From assembly GCF_000517265.1 (NCBI RefSeq), contig NZ_AYSJ01000008.1:1-64000 (forward strand): a stretch of 64,000 nt of DNA. The letters run 5' to 3'. How positions within the stretch are numbered: position 1 is the first letter of the stretch; every line of letters starts with the position of its first letter. The notes beneath the pieces were generated by a model. It ran no database searches. It saw only the letters and a list, made by a program, of their open reading frames with translations, and was not told the DNA's origin. Source of the DNA: Photorhabdus khanii NC19. Its GTDB lineage: Bacteria > Pseudomonadota > Gammaproteobacteria > Enterobacterales > Enterobacteriaceae. This document shows, piece after piece, positions 15,571-23,400 of this stretch. A program made the translations under genes and the position numbers.

Positions 15571-16554
15571 ATGAATCAGTTTGTTATGGGGTTGGATATT
15601 GGCTACTCCAATCTGAAAATGGCTATGGGTCATAAAGGTGAAGAAGCTCGTACTGTTGTTATGCCTGTTGGCGCTGGTCCACTGGAACTGATGCCACAGC
15701 AGTTAACTGGTGGCGCTGGGACCTGCATTCAGGTTGTGATTGATGGGGAGAAGTGGGTTGCTGGTGTTGAACCTGACCGTCTGCAAGGTTGGGAGCGTGA
15801 GCTTCACGGTGACTACCCCTCAACGAAACCGTATAAGGCTCTTTTTTACGCTGCACTTCTGATGTCGGAACAGAAGGAAATTGATGTGCTGGTGACAGGT
15901 CTTCCAGTAAGTCAGTACATGGAAGCGGAACTCAGAGAGGCATTGAAAGCTCGGCTGGAGGGTGAGCACCAGATTACACCTAAACGAACGGTAACGGTTA
16001 AGTCTGTCGTGGTTGTGCCTCAACCTGCCGGTGCTTACATGGATATTGTCAGCTCAACAAAGGATGATGACCTACTCGAAATTATTCAGGGAGGGAAAAC
16101 TGTTGTTATTGACCCCGGATTTTTCTCTGTTGACTGGGTTGCGCTTGAAGAGGGTGAAGTTCGTTATCACTCATCTGGCACCAGCCTAAAGGCCATGTCG
16201 ATGTTGCTACAAGAAACGAATCGACTCATCCAGGAAGACCACGGTGGTGCGCCTGGCATAGAAAAGATCGAAAAAGCAATTCGCGCCGGTAAGACTGAAA
16301 TTTTTCTCTATGGTGAAAAGGTATCGATCAAAGATTACTTTAAGAAGGCGTCAGCCAAAGTAGCTCAAAACGCATTAGTCCCTATGCGTAAGTCAATGCG
16401 GGAAGACGGAATGGATGCTGACGTTGTTCTGCTGGCTGGTGGTGGTGCCGAAGCATACCAGGATGCAGCCAAGGAGCTTTTTCCTAAGAGTAGGATCGTA
16501 CTGCCCAAAGAATCCGTGGCATCCAATGCCAGGGGCTTCTGGTACTGCGGCTAA
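15571..16554 (+). CDS. ParM/StbA-like actin-family plasmid segregation ATPase
   Basis: The protein has 327 residues from the ATG at 15571, which has GGAGG five bases upstream. The ATG at 15406 lies in iteron DNA and has no such site. Actin-fold ATP motifs are clear: GLDIGYSNLK at residue 7 (phosphate 1), VVIDPGFFSVDW in the middle (phosphate 2), and LLAGGGAEAY near the C-terminus (adenosine motif). The length fits plasmid actins. It forms dynamic filaments that push plasmid copies apart. The next two genes (16571 and 16866) follow closely and may be partners, including an adaptor. Confidence 0.88.
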   Translation: MNQFVMGLDIGYSNLKMAMGHKGEEARTVVMPVGAGPLELMPQQLTGGAGTCIQVVIDGEKWVAGVEPDRLQGWERELHGDYPSTKPYKALFYAALLMSEQKEIDVLVTGLPVSQYMEAELREALKARLEGEHQITPKRTVTVKSVVVVPQPAGAYMDIVSSTKDDDLLEIIQGGKTVVIDPGFFSVDWVALEEGEVRYHSSGTSLKAMSMLLQETNRLIQEDHGGAPGIEKIEKAIRAGKTEIFLYGEKVSIKDYFKKASAKVAQNALVPMRKSMREDGMDADVVLLAGGGAEAYQDAAKELFPKSRIVLPKESVASNARGFWYCG

Positions 16555-16570
16555 TAGATAGGAGGTCGTA

Positions 16571-16864
16571 GTGGCTGGTAGCAAATGGGATGGGAAAATA
16601 TCTAATCTGAATATTTCGGAGCAAGGATTTCCGGAATTATATCGTGAGCTGTCCCAGATGCAGCACAAGGCGCGTAGTGATCGGCTGCGCGCTCTTGCTC
16701 TATTGGGGCTTTATTCTCTTCGTTTTTCTGGCAACATTGGGTCTTTTGGGCAACCGAGTTCAGAGCATCAAATTGCTAAGTCTCAACCTGAACAGTTGCA
16801 GGTTGACGATAAACTGGACTCCAAGCGTGATCAACTTAAAGGAAAACTGATGGGCTCCGTATAA
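16571..16864 (+). CDS. Small hypothetical protein after parM, reading frame partly uncertain
   Basis: A GTG at 16571 with GGAGG five bases upstream opens a 97-residue frame that ends two bases before the H-NS-like gene. The position suggests a ParR-type or other adaptor. The other frame at 16680-16765 encodes an unusually good membrane helix (LLLYWGFILFVFLATLGLLG), while the annotated frame there reads a less natural SLRFSGNIGSFG. Either that is chance, or the gene has suffered two compensating frameshifts. The C-terminus is hydrophilic (Lys/Gln/Asp-rich) in the annotated frame. Confidence 0.5.
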   Translation: MAGSKWDGKISNLNISEQGFPELYRELSQMQHKARSDRLRALALLGLYSLRFSGNIGSFGQPSSEHQIAKSQPEQLQVDDKLDSKRDQLKGKLMGSV

Positions 16865-16865
16865 C

Positions 16866-17285
16866 ATGAAAGACAACGAGGAATTCTCTACGCTATCAGC
16901 GGCTGAGCGTAGAGAATTAATAATCGCAGAGTTAAAGCGAAAAAGCCGGATACGCACTCTATTACGAGGGCTCCCGCTGGATGAAGTTCGGGAGATCATT
17001 GACAGGATGAAAGGTGTTCTTAATGAACTGGAGGAAGAGTACAAAAAGCGAGAAGAAGAAGAAAAAGAAAAGCGAGCTCAGGCCGAGCGAATAATGAGTG
17101 ACATGGAATCATGCGGAGTGGACATCAATCTTCTCAACGAGATGTACACAAGCAAATCAGAACCTGATAATGCAAAATATTCAAAAGACGGTGTATCCTG
17201 GAGCGGTCAAGGGCGTCGCCCTGATGCTTTTAAGGGGTTGGGGCATGTTGAGCTAGAACGCTTTCGTATACCGCAGAAAAAGTAA
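16866..17285 (+). CDS. H-NS-like nucleoid protein
   Basis: The protein has 139 residues. The N-terminus and middle are helical and coiled-coil (LLRGLPLDEVREIIDRMKGV, then a Glu/Lys-rich stretch), for oligomerisation. The C-terminus has the H-NS DNA-binding pattern: YSKDGVSWSGQGRRPDAFKG, where the W-x-G-x-G-R-x-P core inserts into the AT-rich minor groove. It is longer than many H-NS proteins and has a short extra tail. Plasmid H-NS proteins silence plasmid genes in new hosts to lower fitness cost. It follows parM and is closed by a strong terminator. Confidence 0.85.
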   Translation: MKDNEEFSTLSAAERRELIIAELKRKSRIRTLLRGLPLDEVREIIDRMKGVLNELEEEYKKREEEEKEKRAQAERIMSDMESCGVDINLLNEMYTSKSEPDNAKYSKDGVSWSGQGRRPDAFKGLGHVELERFRIPQKK

Positions 17286-17287
17286 AA

Positions 17288-17318
17288 AAATGAGCGCCGC
17301 AAAGTTGAGGCGCTCATC
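17288..17318. terminator. Rho-independent terminator between convergent operons
   Basis: TGAGCGCC, a ten-base loop, GGCGCTCA, then TCTTTT on the plus strand, and an A-rich side giving TTTTTTT on the minus strand. It closes both the H-NS-like gene and the leftward FlhC-like gene. Confidence 0.85.
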
Positions 17319-17344
17319 TTTTAGTTGAAAATGTCATAGGCTAC

Positions 17345-17902
17345 TCAAGCACACTCTTTCTCCCCACCACCATGCCTTCCTTGTTCCTTGCAGAACGGAC
17401 ACTCAACGCAGGTTCTTTGATTGACAGAAGTGAAGTACGTGCATTTGCAATTATCGCATTCCTCCAGCATTGCGTCCCCACTTCGTAACTCAGAAGCAAG
17501 ACACCAAGCGTCGGTAATATCAAACGGAGCCCATCGAGCACCTTTCATTCCTAGCACTTCTTTGCGAATAGCGTGATACATTCTGAACGCCTTATTTAGG
17601 GCTTTTATGTTCACTGAGCGTAACACTGCTTCCCCACCAATGTTGAAATAGAGCTGCATCAAAAGTGATGCCTGTATCTTAGACGTGTGGCTATGGATAA
17701 GTGTTGCACCACCTCTGAACGTTCTGGACTTTCGCTCCAGAGTGTATCCATCTCTCTCCAAATCTTGATAAAGCCGTCGGACCTGCTTATAGGTCAACCC
17801 TGTCTCGATCATGATAATTTTTGTGATGTATCCGGCGAGGGCCATGTGTCTAGCTGTAACCCACCGACCCAATGTACCAGAGCTGCCAATGTTCATCTCC
17901 AC
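17345..17902 (-). CDS. FlhC-family transcriptional activator (AcaC/SetC-like)
   Basis: The protein has 185 residues. The N-terminal half carries RHMALAGYITKIIMIETGLT followed by YKQVRRLYQDLE, the FlhC-type DNA-binding helix region. The C-terminal half has the zinc cysteines: C149 and C152 (ECDNC), then C165 and C168 (TCVEC), with more at C154 and C171. In SXT and IncA/C elements, FlhC-like SetC/AcaC work with FlhD-like SetD/AcaD to switch on transfer genes. Here the upstream gene overlaps by 10 bases and encodes a tandem FlhD-like protein, so the two should form the activator. Targets would include the tra genes. Confidence 0.85.
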   Translation of the reverse strand: MEMNIGSSGTLGRWVTARHMALAGYITKIIMIETGLTYKQVRRLYQDLERDGYTLERKSRTFRGGATLIHSHTSKIQASLLMQLYFNIGGEAVLRSVNIKALNKAFRMYHAIRKEVLGMKGARWAPFDITDAWCLASELRSGDAMLEECDNCKCTYFTSVNQRTCVECPFCKEQGRHGGGEKECA

Positions 17903-18501
17903 CTCCCACGTCCCTGTAGAGACTGTTGCAGTTTTTTCAATACTGGGTGTGTTACTTCATCCCGACTATCATCAAGGATTTCTTCGATGATGCTGGGAGC
18001 GAAACGCAGTGTGAAATGCGTTACTGTTGTTCCAGACATATGACGCAACTGACTATCTGTTGCCTTTGCCACCAGCTCCGCAAGCTCTCTCGATACACCG
18101 AAAACCTCTTTAGCCATCTCCGGGTCTCTCGAAGCAACGCGGTTAAATAGCAACCAATAGGCCGCATCAAACTCATCGACGCTATGATTGATGAAAACAA
18201 CCGGATCATAGTCTCCTGATAGTCGCGTTAAGATGTTCTGTTCTGCTGTTTCTAGCTTGAAAGAAATCAGTACGCCAGAGGCAAGCGCTTCTAATTGGGA
18301 AGATGTCGCCAGTGATAATTTTTGTACTGTGCCAATGCCCAAAGCAAATTGTGAGGCCGCGTCCTCTGGACGTTCTTTTGCCAGAGAGCAAAGCAGATTC
18401 CAAAGTGTAAGATCGAATTCGTAGACGTTTCTGTCTGCTTTTTCTTGATCGAGGTTGACCGCTTTAGCATCCCAAGCCCCAATAATGTCTAGTTCTAACA
18501 T
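17893..18501 (-). CDS. Tandem FlhD-like protein (two FlhD units in one chain)
   Basis: The protein has 202 residues from the ATG at 18501 (GAGGGG upstream; the 18663 start lies inside the transglycosylase gene). Residues 29-84 read FDLTLWNLLCSLAKERPEDA, then an ALGI segment, SQLEALASG and a final ISFKLE, which follows the FlhD pattern (YLLLAQxL, A..RLGI, L..L..QLxxLA, CxFRF). Residues 110-167 repeat it: FDAAYWLLFNRVASRDPEMA, VFGVSRELAEL, SQLRHMSG, THFTLRF. Normal FlhD is about 115 residues and forms homodimers. A fused pair would be a ready-made dimer for the FlhC-like partner. The duplication is seen directly; the function is inferred from the neighbour. Confidence 0.75.
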   Translation of the reverse strand: MLELDIIGAWDAKAVNLDQEKADRNVYEFDLTLWNLLCSLAKERPEDAASQFALGIGTVQKLSLATSSQLEALASGVLISFKLETAEQNILTRLSGDYDPVVFINHSVDEFDAAYWLLFNRVASRDPEMAKEVFGVSRELAELVAKATDSQLRHMSGTTVTHFTLRFAPSIIEEILDDSRDEVTHPVLKKLQQSLQGRGRWR

Positions 18502-18511
18502 TTCGCCCCCC

Positions 18512-19045
18512 TCACAAATCACGAAGGTTGCGATAGATAGCCAAGACTCGACTACCGTAGTTTCTGGCACGGATTTCGTCTTCCCAGGCATGATAGCGGC
18601 CAATACCAAGCTCCAAATCATTTGGAGATGACTGAATGGCTTCTGAAAGCACTTCTGCACCAACCATTACGTTGGTTTCCGGGTTAAGAAGTTCTGCTGG
18701 TGAAGATACTCTGTGACCATTCCAACGGATGTTCACTTGCATGAACCCAACATCAATTGCCCGTCCATACTGTTGCTGAAATTCAGCCAGCTTCGCCTTG
18801 GCCTGATCTTCCGACTTGGCATAGAAAGGAAGCCCCGGAACGCGGAGCGTCCAAGGCCAAGGACTTATAGCGCCGTTACCTCGTCCAAAGGCAGATTCGG
18901 CCAATGCGACCGAATACACCAGAAGAGGATCAAGGTTATGTGCTTTCGCCGCTTTGTCGAAGATCGTCCCACTCAGGTCAATAGCATTTGCTGTTGACGA
19001 CAAGAGAGCCGCAGAAAGAACCAATACTTTGGCTTTGTTCTTCAT
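18512..19045 (-). CDS. Lytic transglycosylase of the conjugation apparatus (Slt/VirB1-like)
   Basis: The protein has 177 residues with a cleavable signal peptide (MKNKAKVLVLSAALLSSTANA). The catalytic Glu is E50 in YSVALAESAFG. Further family signs are VGFMQVNIRWNG, the NPETNVMVGAEVL helix and GRYHAWED near the end. The enzyme cuts peptidoglycan to let the transfer channel cross the wall. Its start overlaps the stop of the Ner-like gene (TGATG), and it precedes the FlhD/FlhC-like genes, so wall opening and activator synthesis are on one transcript. Confidence 0.88.
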   Translation of the reverse strand: MKNKAKVLVLSAALLSSTANAIDLSGTIFDKAAKAHNLDPLLVYSVALAESAFGRGNGAISPWPWTLRVPGLPFYAKSEDQAKAKLAEFQQQYGRAIDVGFMQVNIRWNGHRVSSPAELLNPETNVMVGAEVLSEAIQSSPNDLELGIGRYHAWEDEIRARNYGSRVLAIYRNLRDL

Positions 19046-19317
19046 CAGCTTGCTTCCTTATGTTTAATGGGTATTTCGTGTTCTTCGTCATACCGCTCCG
19101 GCCAAATCTCAGACGGCTTCATGCCCAAAGCTGTCGCTATCTCGTGCTCCCAACGTGGGCTGGGCTTGTAGAGTGCTGTAGACACCACCTGCCGAGAAGT
19201 TTTGTGTTTTCTACCCAATGCGGCCAGAGAAAGCCCCTGGATCTTTAATTTGTACTTGATCCATTCGCGTTTTTTCTCCGGGTCGATTGGGATGTCTATT
19301 ACTTGGCATTTGTCCAT
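19045..19317 (-). CDS. Ner/Nlp-like DNA-binding regulator
   Basis: The protein has 90 residues from the ATG at 19317 (AAGGGGT seven bases upstream; the GTG at 19326 overlaps that site). The sequence WIKYKLKIQGLSLAALGRKH, then TSRQVVSTAL, and a final IATALGMKPSEIWPERYDE is typical of Ner of phage Mu and the Nlp family. It heads the four-gene operon ner-slt-flhD2-flhC. Repeated GCGTTA motifs between it and its promoter suggest that it represses its own operon, and hence the activator genes and transfer. Confidence 0.82.
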   Translation of the reverse strand: MDKCQVIDIPIDPEKKREWIKYKLKIQGLSLAALGRKHKTSRQVVSTALYKPSPRWEHEIATALGMKPSEIWPERYDEEHEIPIKHKEAS

Positions 19318-19324
19318 TGTTGCC

Positions 19325-19380
19325 ACCCCTTAAACTGCGTTATTACCAATATAAAAAGTGCGTTATTTAATGAACGCTTT
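19325..19380. promoter_or_regulatory. Probable Ner-type operator
   Basis: The leader between promoter and gene has GCGTTATTACC, GTGCGTTATTTAATGAACGC, so three GCGTT-type half-sites in both directions within about 45 bases. The segment GCGTTATTTAATGAACGC is an imperfect palindrome. It lies just downstream of the transcription start, a good place for autorepression by the Ner-like protein. Confidence 0.5.
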
Positions 19381-19421
19381 TAGAGTTTCTCTATTGTCAC
19401 AAACTGACATATTTTGCGCCC

Positions 19422-19450
19422 TTTATAAGCCCAAATAATGATGCTGTCAA
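19422..19450 (-). promoter_or_regulatory. Near-consensus promoter of the ner-slt-flhDC-like operon, copy 5 of the 29-bp family
   Basis: TTGACA, the 17-bp spacer GCATCATTATTTGGGCT, then TATAAA on the minus strand. The -35 side shares ACAGCATCAT with the other family members, but the -10 side of the inverted repeat is lost, so control may differ. Confidence 0.75.
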
Positions 19451-19641
19451 CAATATAAAACCTTTAAAAACATATACTTAAATTTTTACCGACAGTACAA
19501 AGTTACAATATTATTAGTAATCAATAGGATACGAGTTATTTTGAAATAGTATTAGAAAGTGCGCCAATGGAATGACGGAAATAGCGCACGGGAGGTGCGA
19601 TATTTTGGGATATTTAATAGCGTTTTGGTATAAGTGATTTT

Positions 19642-19860
19642 ATGGATACAGCGAGGGCTGAAATTGCGAATACAGCAGGAGCTGAGGAGGGCAGGGAAGG
19701 CAAAGGAGCGCCCCGACCACACGAGGATGATCTAGCTTGGAGTTTACAAAATGAGATATTTGGAAATAAAGACTCTGCGATGTTGCAGATGGGGACCAAA
19801 GCGTTAGCAATGGCCTATACCATAGTTTATGCGATCTGTTTGACATGTTCAACTATGTAA
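19642..19860 (+). CDS. Doubtful small ORF
   Basis: This frame would encode 72 residues, MDTARAEIANTAGAEEGREG and onwards, with a weak hydrophobic end. There is no clear ribosome site and no recognised family. It lies alone in an AT-rich interval (19451-20042) that otherwise holds only the palindrome copy at 19898 and the element before the 20043 gene. It may be chance. Confidence 0.25.
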   Translation: MDTARAEIANTAGAEEGREGKGAPRPHEDDLAWSLQNEIFGNKDSAMLQMGTKALAMAYTIVYAICLTCSTM

Positions 19861-19897
19861 TGGTTTGTCAACAAACGCCTTGTTCCGTAAGGTCTGA

Positions 19898-19913
19898 CTT
19901 TCACATGTGAAAG
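19898..19913. repeat. 16-bp palindrome, copy 5
   Basis: An exact CTTTCACATGTGAAAG in the non-coding interval upstream of the membrane gene at 20043. Confidence 0.85.
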
Positions 19914-19981
19914 TTTCGGAGCGCATTTTAATCATACAATTTTTTGATGAAATGCTTTTTAGCAAAAAATAGTCAAATTTT

Positions 19982-20010
19982 CACAGTTGCATTTTTTGAT
20001 GCTGTGGTAA
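19982..20010. promoter_or_regulatory. Element shared with the 3110-3138 region, copy 6
   Basis: On the minus strand this reads ACCACA, GCATCAAAAAATGCAAC, TGTGAA, matching the 3110 copy closely in the spacer but with poor promoter boxes. It lies before the 20043 membrane gene on the plus strand, just as the 3110 copy lies before its paralogue at 3174. The retained part (GCAT-N6-ATGC) is probably the protein-binding site. Confidence 0.5.
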
Positions 20011-20042
20011 ACTTGATTTAAAGATTGAGTGAGGGAGTTGGT

Positions 20043-20405
20043 ATGAAGCATGTGATCAATATTCTGCTGTTGGGAATGGTTCTTCTTGGAATAGCTATGA
20101 TGACTGATACCCCTTGGGGGCTTGGTGTGGCATTGGCTCCTTTTGCAGTTTGGGGGGCTCGGTTCCTATTTTTTATTCACAAAAGCCTTTGGGCTGCTGT
20201 GGTTTTTTGGGGGGGTATCGCCTACTTCCAGTGGCAAGTTGCTTTAGCGGTTGGAGCCCTGTTTGGAATGACATGGTTAGTCCGATCTGCTCGGTCAGCT
20301 TATAAAGAGGCTCCGCCTACTCGACGTAAAAAGAAACATGCTGGTGGTTTTCAAGATTCCTATGACTTTGATCAGAAGTATCATATTGGAACTGGAGACG
20401 AATAA
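20043..20405 (+). CDS. Small membrane protein, paralogue of the gene at 3174
   Basis: The protein has 120 residues from the ATG at 20043 (GAGGGAG upstream). Three hydrophobic segments lie at about 5-20, 25-43 and 50-75, then a basic tail (TRRKKKHAGG) and an acidic, aromatic end (DSYDFDQKYH). It shares the N-terminus, the W...P..VW pattern and the tail layout with the 3174 product, and both have the same upstream element. The function is unknown. A shared regulator and duplication on one plasmid suggest a role in the envelope, such as surface exclusion, but nothing in the sequence proves this. Confidence 0.75.
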   Translation: MKHVINILLLGMVLLGIAMMTDTPWGLGVALAPFAVWGARFLFFIHKSLWAAVVFWGGIAYFQWQVALAVGALFGMTWLVRSARSAYKEAPPTRRKKKHAGGFQDSYDFDQKYHIGTGDE

Positions 20406-20429
20406 GGGGGCCGATGACCCCCTTATTGT
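20402..20429. terminator. Bidirectional terminator between the 20043 gene and traG
   Basis: AATAAGGGGG, loop CCGATGA, CCCCCTTATT, followed by TGTTTG. The stem is ten base pairs. It sits between convergent genes. Confidence 0.8.
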
Positions 20430-20440
20430 TTGCTTGTGTT

Positions 20441-23400
20441 TTAGAACCGCTGGTTTGCTATGTTGTAGCCCCTGATGGCGGTCAGATAGCTTCCTGAACG
20501 ATCCCCGGCGTCTGTCGAGTTCTGCAATACGTTTACCAACTTGTCTGTAAATTCTTCGTTCTGCTGAGAAAGAACAGGTTGACCACCTTGCATCATTGGT
20601 GAGCCATCTGGGTTGCGTTCTGCGTATTCCATTTTCAGGTTTTGAACAGCTTGATCCATGCGCCCTTGGTTGGTATCAAAGGATTCAGCATAAACAGCAG
20701 CTTGGGATTCCGTCAGCCCGTATCGACTTTGAGCAATAGACTGCATTGTCTCTTTAAACTCATCACCGTACTGGTTCATAAACTGCTGAGCCGCTCCACC
20801 ACCTGCTTCTGAGGCTGAGGCAAGAGCGGCTGCATAGAACGCTCCTCGTTCCTCGATGCTCATTCCTTTGGCCGCTTCTGACAGGTCGGATTTACCTGTT
20901 AACCATTCTTTGGCTGAATCATAGCCGCTGGCCGCAGCTCCCATGACGTTGCGGCCAAGTTTAGCCATCCCAACCAAAGCATCACCGGCCCAGCCAAACT
21001 CTTTTTTTACCGCTTCATCTCCCCGTTGAGTCGCTGCAATGAACTGATCTCGCTGTTCAGGCGTCATCGTTCTCATTTGGTCCATTGCTTTAGAAAAAGC
21101 ATCTGCGCCAGCCTGACTCCCTGCAATTAGAGCTCCACCAGCTTGCTCAGCTCTGCGGCCTATCCAATCAGATGAGTTATCCCACGCGCCCCATGTAGAT
21201 GCGCTCTTGGACATTTCTGGAAGCGAGTTCATAAGGTTGTCCTGAGATTTTTTCAATTCAGGAGCTGACACATCACGCTCAGTTTGCTGTGCTTTATTGT
21301 TAAGAGCTGCTGAGCCGATTGCATTGTCATTTTGAACAAGTGGACTGTTTGTTGGTAACTGGCTGGCTTCTGACGCAGGATTGGTTCCTGCCATACCCGC
21401 CACATTCTCACGAAATCCCGGTTGTAAGTTGGGGCCACTGCCAACTGCTCCTTGAACCTGGGCAGGCAGTCCTTGAACATTAGGACCTTCAATGCCGTTA
21501 TTTCCGTAAGCATCGCCATTAAACGCTCCGTTGCGACCTGATGCGGTATTAATAGCCTGTAGTGCTGCTTGATACCCGCCAAGCTCCTTACCAGGTTCGT
21601 AGTTTTTAGAGTTGGTCATTGCAGTCATTCGCGCTGCTGCTTGAGCCACTTGAGGGGACATTCCGTAAGACTGGTATCTCTGTTGTAGTGAGGAAGCCTC
21701 GTCTTTAACAGACTGTGGTGCAGCATTACGGAAGTAGTCGTTCAGTTGATTCATAGCCGCTGGAGTTTGCGCGACAGCACCACCGAGAGTTTTAAAGTCG
21801 GTGTTAGTCATGGACCCCATTTGATTCTGGAGCTGGCTCATTGTCGTGAAGGTATCTGATGCAGAAACCAACTCAGAAGCCGACTTGGACAGATTCTGTG
21901 AAAGGTTATCCCCCCATGTTTGCTTAAATGATTCGCTACCAGAGCGACTGAAACCCTGTGCTAATTGATTCGTCAACGCTTGGCTATCGGTCTGCGAATA
22001 GCTAACACCTTTCATGAACTGAGACACATCACTTGCAGACCAGCTTGAAGAGTCTTGAGCGGAGGACTCTGTTGATCCCTTTGCTTGTGCTTTGATGTCA
22101 AGGAGATCACTACCGCCACCACCAGACTGACCTTCACCTCCGGCGGGAACAAGAGCTGTACTACTAGATTTAACTCCAGCAGCAGCCTTCATCGCTGCTC
22201 TCGCTTTGCCCACCATAGGCATAAGCATGGACGCCGCTTCGTCAACATCGAGAGTGCCCATAGCCTGCATGGCAAACGCACCCTTTACAGCATCGGAGTG
22301 AGTATCGTCCACCTGGAACTTATCCATAAAGTTCTTGGCTTGCTGGTTGACGAGCTGGCTCTGAGCTGTGTTTTGCGAAGATACATTGCGCCCTACATTG
22401 GACAGTCTCGAATATGCTTGATCCTGGCTCACTCCATCAGAAAAACCTCGCCCTAAGGTGCTCTGGAATGCCTCTGATTTCTGACTTTGCAACGCCTGAG
22501 CGGAACTAACTCCTGAGGCCAACGTGGAACCAAGAGAGAAGGTGCTGATCATGCTTTCTGCGCCGTTCGCCATCGCGCCACTGAACTGATTGTGATTGTA
22601 AGCTGGCTGACTCTGCATGACCGGACCTTGCTTGAGGAGATCTGGTGTTTGCATCTTCTCATCAACATGGTCAGAACCACTAATTCTTGATGCTAAGCTG
22701 GTGAAGGCATAGGTACTACCTGTGACGATAAACAGTGAAATTACTGGGGTGGCCGCTGCAAGCATCCCGCCTGTTGCTATCCAGTGTTGCAACACATCCC
22801 CGGTCGAAGATAGTGCGTACATAGAATTGAGGCCAGAAGCGCTGAGGCTAGACATCTCGTTTGACGCGGCGGTGTGAACAAAGAGGTTGATAATCGAGAG
22901 AACCGGCATCCAGAGCTGAATCCAAAGGATGGTTTGAACATATTTACCAGCCAACTGGAGCCCAAAGCTGCCCATCACAATGATAAAGGCAATTATCGGG
23001 GTGATAGCGTAGATAAAACCCTCGAAAAACGTCAGCATTGGGCGAACGACGGTCATAAACATAGACTGTTCTGCGGCCCATTGAGTGTTACGTTGCTGGA
23101 TCGCTTGGTTGACCATCAAAGCAGAACCGTAGTCCTGGAGATCCTGATAACGACCTGCTGCGGCTTCGTAATAGAGAGGTTCCAGAACGGCTGCTTTCAG
23201 GTAGTCGATTGATGATGTAGTGGTGGCTCCCATAGCTTGAAGAGAATCAGTCAGCTTCGTCAGTGCGTTATCGCCGGTTGAAGTGTCTATGCCAAGCAAG
23301 CTGTTCAGGGCATCAACAACAACTGGACTGCTCAGGTTAGCGGTGGCAGAGCTAATTGCCACCCATCCGTCTGTACAGGTGTAATCTGCCCCATCTGGGT

